Source: Pseudonocardia sp. TRM90224 | GTDB lineage: Bacteria; Actinomycetota; Actinomycetes; Mycobacteriales; Pseudonocardiaceae | DNA: 64,000 bases | Assembly: GCF_021245725.1 (NCBI RefSeq) | Contig: NZ_JAJGSX010000039.1 | Location: 1 to 64,000 of the forward strand | Direction: 5' to 3' | In this document: piece after piece, positions 8,084 through 15,384 of the stretch | Position numbering within the stretch: the stretch's first letter is position 1 | Layout: each line of letters begins with the position of its first letter | The notes under the pieces: generated by a model | The model's database searches: none | What the model was told of the DNA's origin: nothing | The model's input: only the letters and a program-made list of their open reading frames with translations | Program-made: the position numbers and the translations under genes

Positions 8084-9628
8084 ATGCAGCCGCTTCAGCC
8101 TGGCGACCCGGCCATGGTGGGTCGCTACCGCCTCGGCGGGCGGCTCGGGCACGGGGGCATGGGCCAGGTCTACTGGGGCCGTTCGCCCAGTGGACGGCCC
8201 GTTGCGATCAAGGTGGTGCACCCGCACCTCGCCGGCCAACCCGACTTCCGGCGGCGGTTCGCGCAGGAGGTCGACGCCGCGCGGCGCGTGAGCGGGTTCC
8301 ATACCGCCCCCGTCGTCGACGCAGATCCTGCGGGCGACCCACCGTGGCTGGTCACGGCCTACGTGGCCGGGCCGTCGCTGGCGCAGGCGGTGCAGCGCGC
8401 CGGGCCGTTCCCGGTGCCGACGCTGAGGGTGCTCGGCGTCGGGCTCGCCGAGGCGCTCGAGGCCGTGCACGCCGCCGGGCTGGTCCACCGCGATCTCAAG
8501 CCCGCCAACATCCTGCTCGTCGACGACGGGCCGCGGGTGATCGATTTCGGGATCGCGAGAGCGCTGGACCCGGCAGAGGCGCACGGCCTGACCGGCACCG
8601 GGGCCGCCATCGGCACACCGCGGTTCATGGCGCCGGAGCAGTTCGGCGACGAGCCGATCACCGGCGCGGCCGATGTGTTCGCGTGGGGCACCGTCATCTG
8701 CGCCGCGGCCGGCGCGCACCCGTTCGGTGAGGGCTCGGCCGCCACGATCGTCGGCGCGATCCTCACCCGCCCGCCGCGGCTCGACGCGGTGCCGAAGCAG
8801 CTGCAGGAGCTCGTCTCGACGGCGCTGGAACGGGAACCCGCCCGCCGCCCCACCCCGGTCCAGCTCATCGAGGCGCTCTCGGACGGCACGTCGTCGCACG
8901 GCTGGCTGCCACCACCCGTGCAGGCGATGCTGCCCGAGCACACGCTGCCCGACGCCGCGCCTCCCGGTGAGCGCACCGAGATCGTGTCCACCGAGGTGAT
9001 CGACGGCGGGCGCACTGCCCGGATCGCGCCCCCGCCCCACCAGCAGCCGGTGCAGCAAACCCGGCAGTTCATGGGCCTGCCGCCGGAACCGGTACCCGAG
9101 CCGCTACCACCACCGAGCGGGCGCCGGCGCGGGGCGGCGCTGACCATCGGCATCGCGGTGGGCGCGATGATCCTCGTCGTCGTCGCCCTGATCGTGGGCA
9201 TCAACCTCTCCGGGGCGCGCACAGCCACGCCGCCGGCCGCGGCGCCCTCGACGGCCGAGACCACCGAGGAGCCGCCCTCGGACTCGACGCCGACCGCTGC
9301 CGGCGACGTCACGCCCGAGTCGTTCCTCGGCAACTGGCAGACGGTCGACGGCTCGGACCAGAACGTCGCCGTCAGCATCGACCCGCTTGAGGAGGGCACG
9401 ACCGCGTACGGGCTGTCGATCACCATCGTCGACGCGACGGCGTGCAACGGCGGCAGCTACAAGGGCACCGGGACGGGCAGCCCGTCCGGCGACGTGCTCG
9501 CGACGAGCTGGGTGGTGGCCTGCGACACCGACAGCAGCTTCACCGACTCGTTCACCCGGACGTACACCTTCGACGCCGCGACCGGGCAGTTGACCGATGA
9601 CCAGGGGCTGGTCTTCAGCAGGCAGTGA
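8084..9628 (+). CDS. Membrane Ser/Thr protein kinase (PknB-like)
   Basis: A 514-residue receptor-type kinase. Kinase domain about residues 12-270: Gly loop LGHGGMGQVY, Lys in PVAIKVVHPHL (about 42), HRDLKPANIL catalytic loop (about 135), DFG as VIDFGIARA and the GTPRFMAPEQ activation segment. A Pro-rich linker follows, then one membrane helix at about 351-372 and a secreted Thr/Ser/Gly-rich domain (NWQTVDGSDQNVAVSIDPL onward) with two Cys that could pair. Start at 8084 follows GGGAGG. It phosphorylates cytosolic proteins in response to an outside signal, by family. No partner phosphatase is adjacent. Confidence 0.93.
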   Translation: MQPLQPGDPAMVGRYRLGGRLGHGGMGQVYWGRSPSGRPVAIKVVHPHLAGQPDFRRRFAQEVDAARRVSGFHTAPVVDADPAGDPPWLVTAYVAGPSLAQAVQRAGPFPVPTLRVLGVGLAEALEAVHAAGLVHRDLKPANILLVDDGPRVIDFGIARALDPAEAHGLTGTGAAIGTPRFMAPEQFGDEPITGAADVFAWGTVICAAAGAHPFGEGSAATIVGAILTRPPRLDAVPKQLQELVSTALEREPARRPTPVQLIEALSDGTSSHGWLPPPVQAMLPEHTLPDAAPPGERTEIVSTEVIDGGRTARIAPPPHQQPVQQTRQFMGLPPEPVPEPLPPPSGRRRGAALTIGIAVGAMILVVVALIVGINLSGARTATPPAAAPSTAETTEEPPSDSTPTAAGDVTPESFLGNWQTVDGSDQNVAVSIDPLEEGTTAYGLSITIVDATACNGGSYKGTGTGSPSGDVLATSWVVACDTDSSFTDSFTRTYTFDAATGQLTDDQGLVFSRQ

Positions 9629-9667
9629 CGCGGCGTCGCTGATCAGAGACCATCTACGCTGGGCAGC

Positions 9668-10498
9668 GTGATCACTTCCTCGCCGATCGCCGTGGCGGCC
9701 GGAGTGGTGGTGCTGGGCGCGTGGCACTGGCCCGGCGACCCGGCCCGGCTGCCGGTGCTGCTGGTGCACGGGTTGGCCTCCAATGCCCGGGTGTGGGAGG
9801 ACGTGGCCGCGCGCCTGGCGGCGACCGGCCGTCAGGTGCTCGCGGTCGATCTGCGCGGGCACGGGACGTCGGCCTCCGTGCCCGACCCGCCCGGCTCCGA
9901 CCCGACCCGGATCGCGGCCGCCGATCTGGCCTGGACGTGCAGGTCACTGGGTTGGTCGAGGGTCGTGGTGGCCGCGCACTCCTGGGGCGCCAACATCGCG
10001 TTGCAAATGGCCGCCGACCTGCCGCACCTGGTCGCCGGGCTGGCTCTGGTAGACGGTGGCTGGCGGCCTTACGCCGACCGCTTCACCGACCTCGACACCG
10101 CCTGGCGCAGAGCGGCCCCACCCGACCTGACCACAGTGACCCTCGAGGACGTGCGTGATGCGCTGGCCGGCGGGCACCCGGAGTGGTCTCCCTCGGCGGT
10201 CGAGGCGACGCTGGCCAACCTGGAGCAGCGCCCGGACGGCACGGTGCGCGCATGGTTGACAAGGTCACGCCACTACGACCGGATAGCCAGCATGTACGCC
10301 CACCGGCCGCGCGAGCTGCACCGCCGGGTGCGCTGCCGCACTGTGCTGCTGGCGGCCGACGACCCGCCGCACCCATCGGCACGTGAGGCTGCTTCGACGC
10401 TCCTCGACGCCGAGCTGATCGCATTCCGCGACGGCGAGCACGACCTGCATCTCCAGTTCCCGGACCAGGTTGCCGCCGCGATCGCACGGCTCGGCTGA
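9668..10498 (+). CDS. Alpha/beta hydrolase
   Basis: A 276-residue alpha/beta-hydrolase fold enzyme, probably cytosolic. The oxyanion segment LLVHGLASNARVW, the nucleophile elbow AAHSWGANIALQ (Ser), and a late DGEHDLHLQFP (His) give a full catalytic set. DLRGHGTS matches the esterase/haloperoxidase-like group. Start is a GTG at 9668, 39 bp after the kinase gene. Substrate unknown. Confidence 0.87.
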   Translation: MITSSPIAVAAGVVVLGAWHWPGDPARLPVLLVHGLASNARVWEDVAARLAATGRQVLAVDLRGHGTSASVPDPPGSDPTRIAAADLAWTCRSLGWSRVVVAAHSWGANIALQMAADLPHLVAGLALVDGGWRPYADRFTDLDTAWRRAAPPDLTTVTLEDVRDALAGGHPEWSPSAVEATLANLEQRPDGTVRAWLTRSRHYDRIASMYAHRPRELHRRVRCRTVLLAADDPPHPSAREAASTLLDAELIAFRDGEHDLHLQFPDQVAAAIARLG

Positions 10499-10501
10499 GC
10501 G

Positions 10502-10720
10502 TCGAACGAACCGGGCAAGGTGCGGCCCGAGGACGGCCTGGCGATCGACTTCGTCGTGGTGTCCGATCGCGCCCAGCTGGGTGAGGTCGTCCAGCGGGTG
10601 CGCGACGGACGGCTGCGGACGCTCATCGGCACCGTCGCAACCCTCGACGAGGCCGTTGCGGCGCACAACCCCGCTCAACGGGTCAAGGGCAAGACGATCA
10701 TCCAGGTGCGTCGGTCGTAG
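10502..10720 (+). pseudogene. C-terminal remnant of a zinc-type alcohol dehydrogenase / quinone oxidoreductase
   Basis: The frame encodes DFVVVSDRAQLGEVVQRV, GRLRTLIGTVATLDEAV and a VKGKTIIQV ending, which is the C-terminal end of the MDR (zinc alcohol dehydrogenase/quinone oxidoreductase) family. The first 250 or so residues (GroES-like and nucleotide-binding domains) are absent, and the hydrolase gene ends right before it. A GTG at 10520 could start a 66-residue peptide, but a truncated gene is the simplest reading. Confidence 0.65.
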
Positions 10721-10742
10721 GTCGCGGAACCCAGCCGAACCA

Positions 10743-12143
10743 TCACGCCGTGCGCCGGTCCTCCCGGCTGCCGTCGGCGTCGACACGACCGGATCGCAGG
10801 GTGGGGATGAGCGCGAGTCCGGCGGCGGTGACGGCTGCGGCGACCACGAAGCCGGCCGACCATCCCGCGGTGGGGGTCGCGGCGGCGGTCGTGAGGACGG
10901 CGCTGATCACCGCGAGACCGACGGCGCCGCCGACCTGCTGCACCGCGTTGAACAGCGCAGCGGCGACACCGCTGTCGGAAGGATCGGTCGAGCCGACCGC
11001 GACGTCGGTGAGGGCGACGAACGCGACCCCGAGACCGAGCCCGGCCAGCAGGAGCCCGGGCAGGACGACGCCGGCGTAGGTGCTGTCCGGTGCGACGCGG
11101 GCAAGGCTCGCCAGTGCGGCGGTCACGAGCGCGAACGAAGTGAACAGCAGGACGCGGTGGCCGGCGCGTGGCAGCAGGCGGGCGGCGGCGGCGGAGCCGA
11201 GCGCGATCGCGAGTGCCATGGGCAGGAACGCCAGTCCGATGGCGATCGGCCCGTAGCCGAGCATCCCGCCGAGGAAGAGGCTCAGGAGGTAGAACAGCCC
11301 GTAGATCGCGACCGAGACGATGAAGCCGAGGGCGTTGCCCGTGACGAGCACGCGGTTGCGCAGCAGCGTGGTGGGGAGCAGCGGGTCCGTCCGGCGGACC
11401 TGCAGGAGCGCGAACGCGGTCAGCATCAGCAGCGCTGCCGCGGCCGCCGACCAGGCCGTGATCGATGTCCAGCCGGCGTCGGCGAACCGCACGAGCGCGA
11501 AGACGAGTGCGACGAGCCCGAGCGTCACGAGCACGGCTCCGGCCAGGTCGAAACGACCGCTCGGCGGGACGCGCCCGGCCGGGAGCAGGCGCGGCGCGGC
11601 GAGCGCGGCGGCGGCGGTGATCGGCACGTTGATCCAGAACACCCACTCCCAGGACAGGGCCTGGGTCAGCAGCCCGCCCAGCATCAACCCGATCGCCGTT
11701 CCGGCGGCGGAGACCCCGCCCCACACGGCAAGCGCGCGGTCCCGGTCGGGGCCGGGTGGGAACACCGTCATGAGGAGTGAGAGCGCGGCCGGCGCGAGCA
11801 TCGCTGCTGCGAGCCCCTGCAGCGAGCGTCCGACCAGCAGTGGTGCCGCGGATTCGGCGAGGCCCGCCACGAGTGAACCGATCCCGAACCCTGTCGCGCC
11901 CGCCACGTACATGCGCCGTCGGCCGATCCGGTCCGCAAGCCTGCCGCCGAGCAGCAGGAACCCGCCGAAGGTCAGCAGATAGCCGGTGAGGACCCACTGC
12001 AGATCGCCGGGATCGAGATCGAGATCGGTGCTGATGCTGGTCAGTGCGACGTTGACGATCGTTGCGTCGAGCACGATCAGCAGCTGGCTCCCGGACAGCA
12101 CGGCCAGCGCCAGCTGCCGCGACGTCGACTTCTCATCATTCAC
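10743..12143 (-). CDS. MFS drug exporter, DHA2 (14-TM) family
   Basis: A 466-residue integral membrane protein with the MFS motif GGRLADRIGRRRMYV after TM2, and DATIVNVAL in TM1, which marks the DHA2 drug:H+ antiporter group. The segment order suggests about 13-14 helices. The GTG start at 12143 faces a TetR gene 54 bp away, a standard exporter/repressor pair. It likely pumps hydrophobic toxic compounds out in exchange for protons. Confidence 0.9.
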   Translation of the reverse strand: MNDEKSTSRQLALAVLSGSQLLIVLDATIVNVALTSISTDLDLDPGDLQWVLTGYLLTFGGFLLLGGRLADRIGRRRMYVAGATGFGIGSLVAGLAESAAPLLVGRSLQGLAAAMLAPAALSLLMTVFPPGPDRDRALAVWGGVSAAGTAIGLMLGGLLTQALSWEWVFWINVPITAAAALAAPRLLPAGRVPPSGRFDLAGAVLVTLGLVALVFALVRFADAGWTSITAWSAAAAALLMLTAFALLQVRRTDPLLPTTLLRNRVLVTGNALGFIVSVAIYGLFYLLSLFLGGMLGYGPIAIGLAFLPMALAIALGSAAAARLLPRAGHRVLLFTSFALVTAALASLARVAPDSTYAGVVLPGLLLAGLGLGVAFVALTDVAVGSTDPSDSGVAAALFNAVQQVGGAVGLAVISAVLTTAAATPTAGWSAGFVVAAAVTAAGLALIPTLRSGRVDADGSREDRRTA

Positions 12144-12196
12144 TCCACAAGCGTAGAGCCAAATTCGACTTCGCTCAACGTGTGTAGAGTCGCCGC

Positions 12197-12790
12197 GTGG
12201 AGCGGGAGACCGAAGAGGCGGCCGTGGTCGCGCGGGCGGAACGTCGTCGACGCAGTGACGCGGCGATCGTCGCGGCGGCGCGCGAGCTGTTCGCCGAACG
12301 CGGCTTCGACCGCACGACCATCCGCGCCGTCGCCGACCGGGCCGGTGTGGACCCCGGTCTGGTGATGCAGAACTTCGGCAGCAAGGACGCGCTGTTCGCG
12401 GCGGCCGCACGCTGGAGTGCACCGATCGAGCAACTGGTGGCCGCGACCCGCGACGAGTTGCCCGCGGCTGCGCTGCACCACGTCCTCGACGCGTTCGAGG
12501 ACCCGCGCGAACGGGCGGCCGCACTCGCCCTGATGCGCAGCAGCCTCACGCATGAGGCCGCGCGGGTCGCGATGCGCGACGAGGTGCTGGCGCCCGCCCA
12601 GGAGCGGGTCGCCGACACGATCGGTGGGCCCGACGCCGCGCTTCGCGCCGCGGTGCTCAACGCATGCATGCTGGGCGTGTCGATCAGCCGCTACCTGCTG
12701 GAGGTCCCGGCGCTCGTCGATGCCGACACCGCCGATCTTGAACGGATCCTGCTCCCGGCGCTCGAGCGGATCACGGAGCCCATCCGCTGA
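12197..12790 (+). CDS. TetR-family transcriptional regulator of the adjacent exporter
   Basis: A 197-residue repressor. The helix-turn-helix reads AARELFAERGFDRTTIRAVA followed by GVDPGLVMQNFGSKDALFAA. The C-terminal part (MRSSLTHEAARVAMRDEV) is the TetR_C ligand domain common in Actinobacteria. It begins with GTG and is divergent from the DHA2 exporter, so repression of that gene and itself is probable. The following hairpin starts 4 bp after its stop codon. Confidence 0.88.
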   Translation: MERETEEAAVVARAERRRRSDAAIVAAARELFAERGFDRTTIRAVADRAGVDPGLVMQNFGSKDALFAAAARWSAPIEQLVAATRDELPAAALHHVLDAFEDPRERAAALALMRSSLTHEAARVAMRDEVLAPAQERVADTIGGPDAALRAAVLNACMLGVSISRYLLEVPALVDADTADLERILLPALERITEPIR

Positions 12791-12793
12791 ACC

Positions 12794-12854
12794 GTCGACA
12801 ACGACGTTCTGGCTGTTTGTGAGCGCTAACAACAGCCAGAACGTCGTTGTCGAC
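12794..12854. terminator. Perfect 24-bp-arm hairpin between convergent genes
   Basis: Bases 12794-12817 and 12831-12854 are exact inverted repeats, 24 bp each, with a 13-base loop that itself contains AGCGCT. The element fills the 65-bp gap between the TetR stop codon and the stop codon of the convergent hydrolase. It fits a bidirectional terminator. There is no U-tract on either side, as is common in actinobacteria. Confidence 0.75.
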
Positions 12855-12855
12855 G

Positions 12856-13536
12856 TCAGTCCGGTGGGGCCAGCATCGCTGCGAGTTCTGTCGGTCGGCT
12901 CAAGGCGGGGCAGTGGCCGCTCGTGATCTCGTCCGGGGTCGTTCCGAGTCGATCGTGTGCGAGTCGGCGTTGGAACGCTGCGGGGAACAGGCGGTCCTCG
13001 GTGCAGAGGATGTACCGGGTGGGGACATCCGGGTGGGCGTCGAGGGGCCAGGGCTCGTAGTAGGCGGCGTTGGAGGGCGGGGGCGGTTCCCTGTGCGACA
13101 CCTGGTCGGCCAGCTCCTTGGGCACGTCGTGGTAGTAGCCGATGTACGGGTCGGGGGAGCCGGTGCGGCCGCCGTCCTTCGCGGCCTGGATCCGGACCGC
13201 CTCCGGATATCCGGTGTTGGTCCACCAGTCGGCCGGCGATTCGCCGGGCCGGGGGACCATGGCGGTGACGTAGATCAGTCCGGCGGTGGGGAGACGTTCG
13301 GCGACCAGGGGGGCGGTGAACCCGCCGAACGAGTGGGCAACGACGAAGAGCTCGTCCGGTGTGTCGATCATGTCGACGACGCTGTCGGCGTAGCCGGACA
13401 AGGTCTCCGATTCGTCGCCTTTCCAGGGTGAAGGGGCGACGGTGGTGTGTCCGCGGGACCGGAGCTCGGTCTCCACGAGGTGCCAGAACCAGCCGCCGCC
13501 GACTCCGGCGCCGTGGATGAACGCGAACGTGCTCAT
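12856..13536 (-). CDS. Alpha/beta hydrolase (salicylate esterase-like)
   Basis: A 226-residue compact alpha/beta hydrolase. FAFIHGAGVGGGWFW gives the oxyanion region, FVVAHSFGGFTAPLVAERL the nucleophile Ser, and TSGHCPALSRPTELA the C-terminal His. This short form resembles plant-type methylesterases (salicylate esterase-like) common in actinobacteria. It is convergent with the TetR gene. Substrate unknown. Confidence 0.85.
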   Translation of the reverse strand: MSTFAFIHGAGVGGGWFWHLVETELRSRGHTTVAPSPWKGDESETLSGYADSVVDMIDTPDELFVVAHSFGGFTAPLVAERLPTAGLIYVTAMVPRPGESPADWWTNTGYPEAVRIQAAKDGGRTGSPDPYIGYYHDVPKELADQVSHREPPPPSNAAYYEPWPLDAHPDVPTRYILCTEDRLFPAAFQRRLAHDRLGTTPDEITSGHCPALSRPTELAAMLAPPD

Positions 13537-13918
13537 GCGCTGCTGCCCCTCTCGCCATCGTGGTGCTGACGACGCTATCCAGGAGCTCTGATCACGTACA
13601 GCGATGATCTGTGCTGAATAGGATCGCTCCGGACGATCGCTATGGAGCGATTGGACCATCGGCGGCGCGGCGCGGGCGGCGAGAAAGGCGTCAGCGCTCC
13701 ATCGGTACACCGGCCGGTAGCGGGTGCTGATGGTTGTCGCGGCGGCCACCAACGCCCGCTACCCACGAGTACGCGCGCTCGGGCGTTCAGGTCGCGACCC
13801 ATCGAGCGCGTCCCCGGGCGGCCTGCCCACCGCCGCGTTGCTCGACGAGGCGGTCCTGGAGTGCCCGGTCGCACTGTCCAACCGTGATCACCACACGACG
13901 TGGGAGTGTGATCAGGCG
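13537..13918. repeat. Decayed intergenic region with repeat families G and H
   Basis: No gene is supported. Bases 13673-13699 are a 27-bp element that recurs with two mismatches at 14166-14192 (family H, GCGGGCGGCGAGAA...). Around it ATGGAGCG (13641-13648) and CGCTCCAT (13695-13702) form a stem. Bases 13716-13775 are an imperfect palindrome ending CGCTACCCACGAGTACGC that recurs at 21111-21172 (family G). Confidence 0.55.
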
Positions 13919-14140
13919 TCAGGTATCGAGCCGGACGTGTTGGATGCTGACCACCTCTTGTCCCTCGTGCGGCGTGACCGTGTACCAGATGGTCACGTGT
14001 TCGGAGTGCAAGCGGAGTTCGTACGCGCCGGGCAGCGGGTCGTCCTCAGGGAACGGGTCTGCGAGCGTCGGGACGGGTTCGTCCAGCAGATGGAAGATCG
14101 TCCGCTGGACGGTCCAATCGGACTGGTTGGGGAAGTGCTT
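13919..14140 (-). pseudogene. Possible RelE/ParE-like toxin remnant
   Basis: Reading the minus strand gives 73 codons open to a TGA at 13919: a stretch including FHLLDEPVPTLADPFPEDDP, then ELRLHSEHVTIWYTVTPHEG and VVSIQHVRLDT. Alternating charged and hydrophobic strands followed by a VxxQHVR ending recall RelE/ParE ribonuclease toxins. No start codon is present and an in-frame TAG (14141-14143) cuts it off upstream. No antitoxin is seen. Treat as a decayed fragment; the family call is tentative. Confidence 0.35.
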
Positions 14141-14165
14141 CTATGAGTTGCGCGTCCTGCCGCGG

Positions 14166-14192
14166 CGGGCGGCGAGAATGGCGTGAGCGCTG
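14166..14192. repeat. Second copy of family H repeat
   Basis: A 27-bp copy of the element at 13673-13699 with two mismatches. The two direct copies bracket the RelE-like remnant, 466 bp apart. Confidence 0.5.
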
Positions 14193-14247
14193 ATCGAACA
14201 GCGCTGCGGTCGATCTCGCCGACACCGACGCCCGTCGCAGTGGAGCG

Positions 14248-14610
14248 TCAGAGCGTCGGGTGTTGGGCGTCGTAGCGCAGCGGGCGTACCTCGATCGGTC
14301 CGCGGCACACCTCGGCGCACTTCTCGGCCCAGACCAGTGCTGAGGCGAGATCGGGGGCGCGGATGACCCAGAGCCCGCCGATTTGCTCCTTCGTCTCGGC
14401 GAAGGGCCCGTCGGTCATCGTGGTGGTGCCGTCGTCCACGCGCACGACGGTGGTTCTGTCCGACGGCAAGAGCCCGGCGGCGAAGACCCAGACCCCGGCG
14501 GCCACCATCTCATCGCTCACGCGCGCGACCCCGTCGACGGTGGCCTGGAGCACCTCCTCGGTCGGCGGTGGCAGGCTCTCGTCGTTCTGGATGGCCAGCA
14601 GGTACTGCAT
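14248..14610 (-). CDS. YciI-family (DGPF domain) protein
   Basis: A 120-residue protein with the hallmark DGPFAETKEQIGGLWVI and an N-terminal MQYLLAIQNDE strand. This small alpha/beta-barrel fold (YCII/DGPF) is common in actinobacteria, often next to ECF sigma factors, with unknown reaction. Here no sigma factor is adjacent; it is followed upstream by a membrane protein on the same strand. Confidence 0.87.
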   Translation of the reverse strand: MQYLLAIQNDESLPPPTEEVLQATVDGVARVSDEMVAAGVWVFAAGLLPSDRTTVVRVDDGTTTMTDGPFAETKEQIGGLWVIRAPDLASALVWAEKCAEVCRGPIEVRPLRYDAQHPTL

Positions 14611-14638
14611 GTGCGATCGCTCCTCGGGGTCGTGCGGG

Positions 14639-15064
14639 TCAGGCGCGCAGTCGGCGGGCGACGGCGGGGATCACGATCGCAGCCGCAACCAGGTGCGTCA
14701 CCATCAGCAGCGCCTTGGTGGCTGTGTCGGCGTCGGCGATGACGTCGGGCACCAGCGACAGCGCGGTGAGCGCGACGGTGGTGCGGACCCACGTGGTGCG
14801 CGGGTGCCGGGCGAACCGGCGCAGACCCAGCGCGATGAGCAGGCCGAGGACCGAGAAGATGACGGTGAGTGTCGCGAAGCCCGTCGGCGGGATCGCGCTG
14901 CCGGAGATGGCGCCGCTGATCCCGATCGCCTGGCCGGCCGCGGCGACCGCAGTGGTGGCGCCGGCGGCGATCACGGTGGCCACGGCCCCGCCCCGCAGCA
15001 GCGAACCCGCGGACGGCACAGCGGTCGTGGTGGCGGTGACTGGGGCGGTGGTGGGGACGGACAT
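14639..15064 (-). CDS. DUF6069-like four-helix membrane protein
   Basis: A 141-residue integral membrane protein with about four hydrophobic helices (LLRGGAVATVIAAGATTAVA; FATLTVIFSVLGLLIALGL; TTVALTALSLVPDVIA; KALLMVTHLVAAAIVIPAVA) and short loops. This matches the DUF6069 layout. The ATG at 15064 has GGAGG at good spacing and is preferred to one ten codons upstream. Function unknown; it lies 28 bp upstream of the YciI gene on the same strand. Confidence 0.72.
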   Translation of the reverse strand: MSVPTTAPVTATTTAVPSAGSLLRGGAVATVIAAGATTAVAAAGQAIGISGAISGSAIPPTGFATLTVIFSVLGLLIALGLRRFARHPRTTWVRTTVALTALSLVPDVIADADTATKALLMVTHLVAAAIVIPAVARRLRA

Positions 15065-15384
15065 GGTGGCCTCCGGTGGTGAACCGACCGGCACGTTGCC
15101 GGTCTCTCACCCTGGCTACGAACGGGATCGACGCCGTTCGACATGTCCTGCGCAGAAAATCCGAAGATCTTTTGTTGGCTCCGTCGGAACACCGATGACC
15201 TGGTCGTCCTCGGCGATCACGCCGGCCGCGGGCCGGAGGCACCGCGACGCCGAGCGGACGGCATTCGGCGCGGCAGGGCCTCGACGTCGATCCGGCTCCC
15301 GCCCGCTACTGTTCAGGACGATCCGGGGCGGTGGCGGCGGGCTCCGGAGCGCAGGCAGGGGGAGCGTCGCCGCGGGGGTGTCAC
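15065..15384. other. Divergent promoter region
   Basis: A 320-bp gap between the DUF6069 gene and the Hsp70 operon. It contains a small hairpin (15122-15138 region, CGAACG...CGTTCG) and no supported gene. It should carry promoters in both directions. Confidence 0.4.
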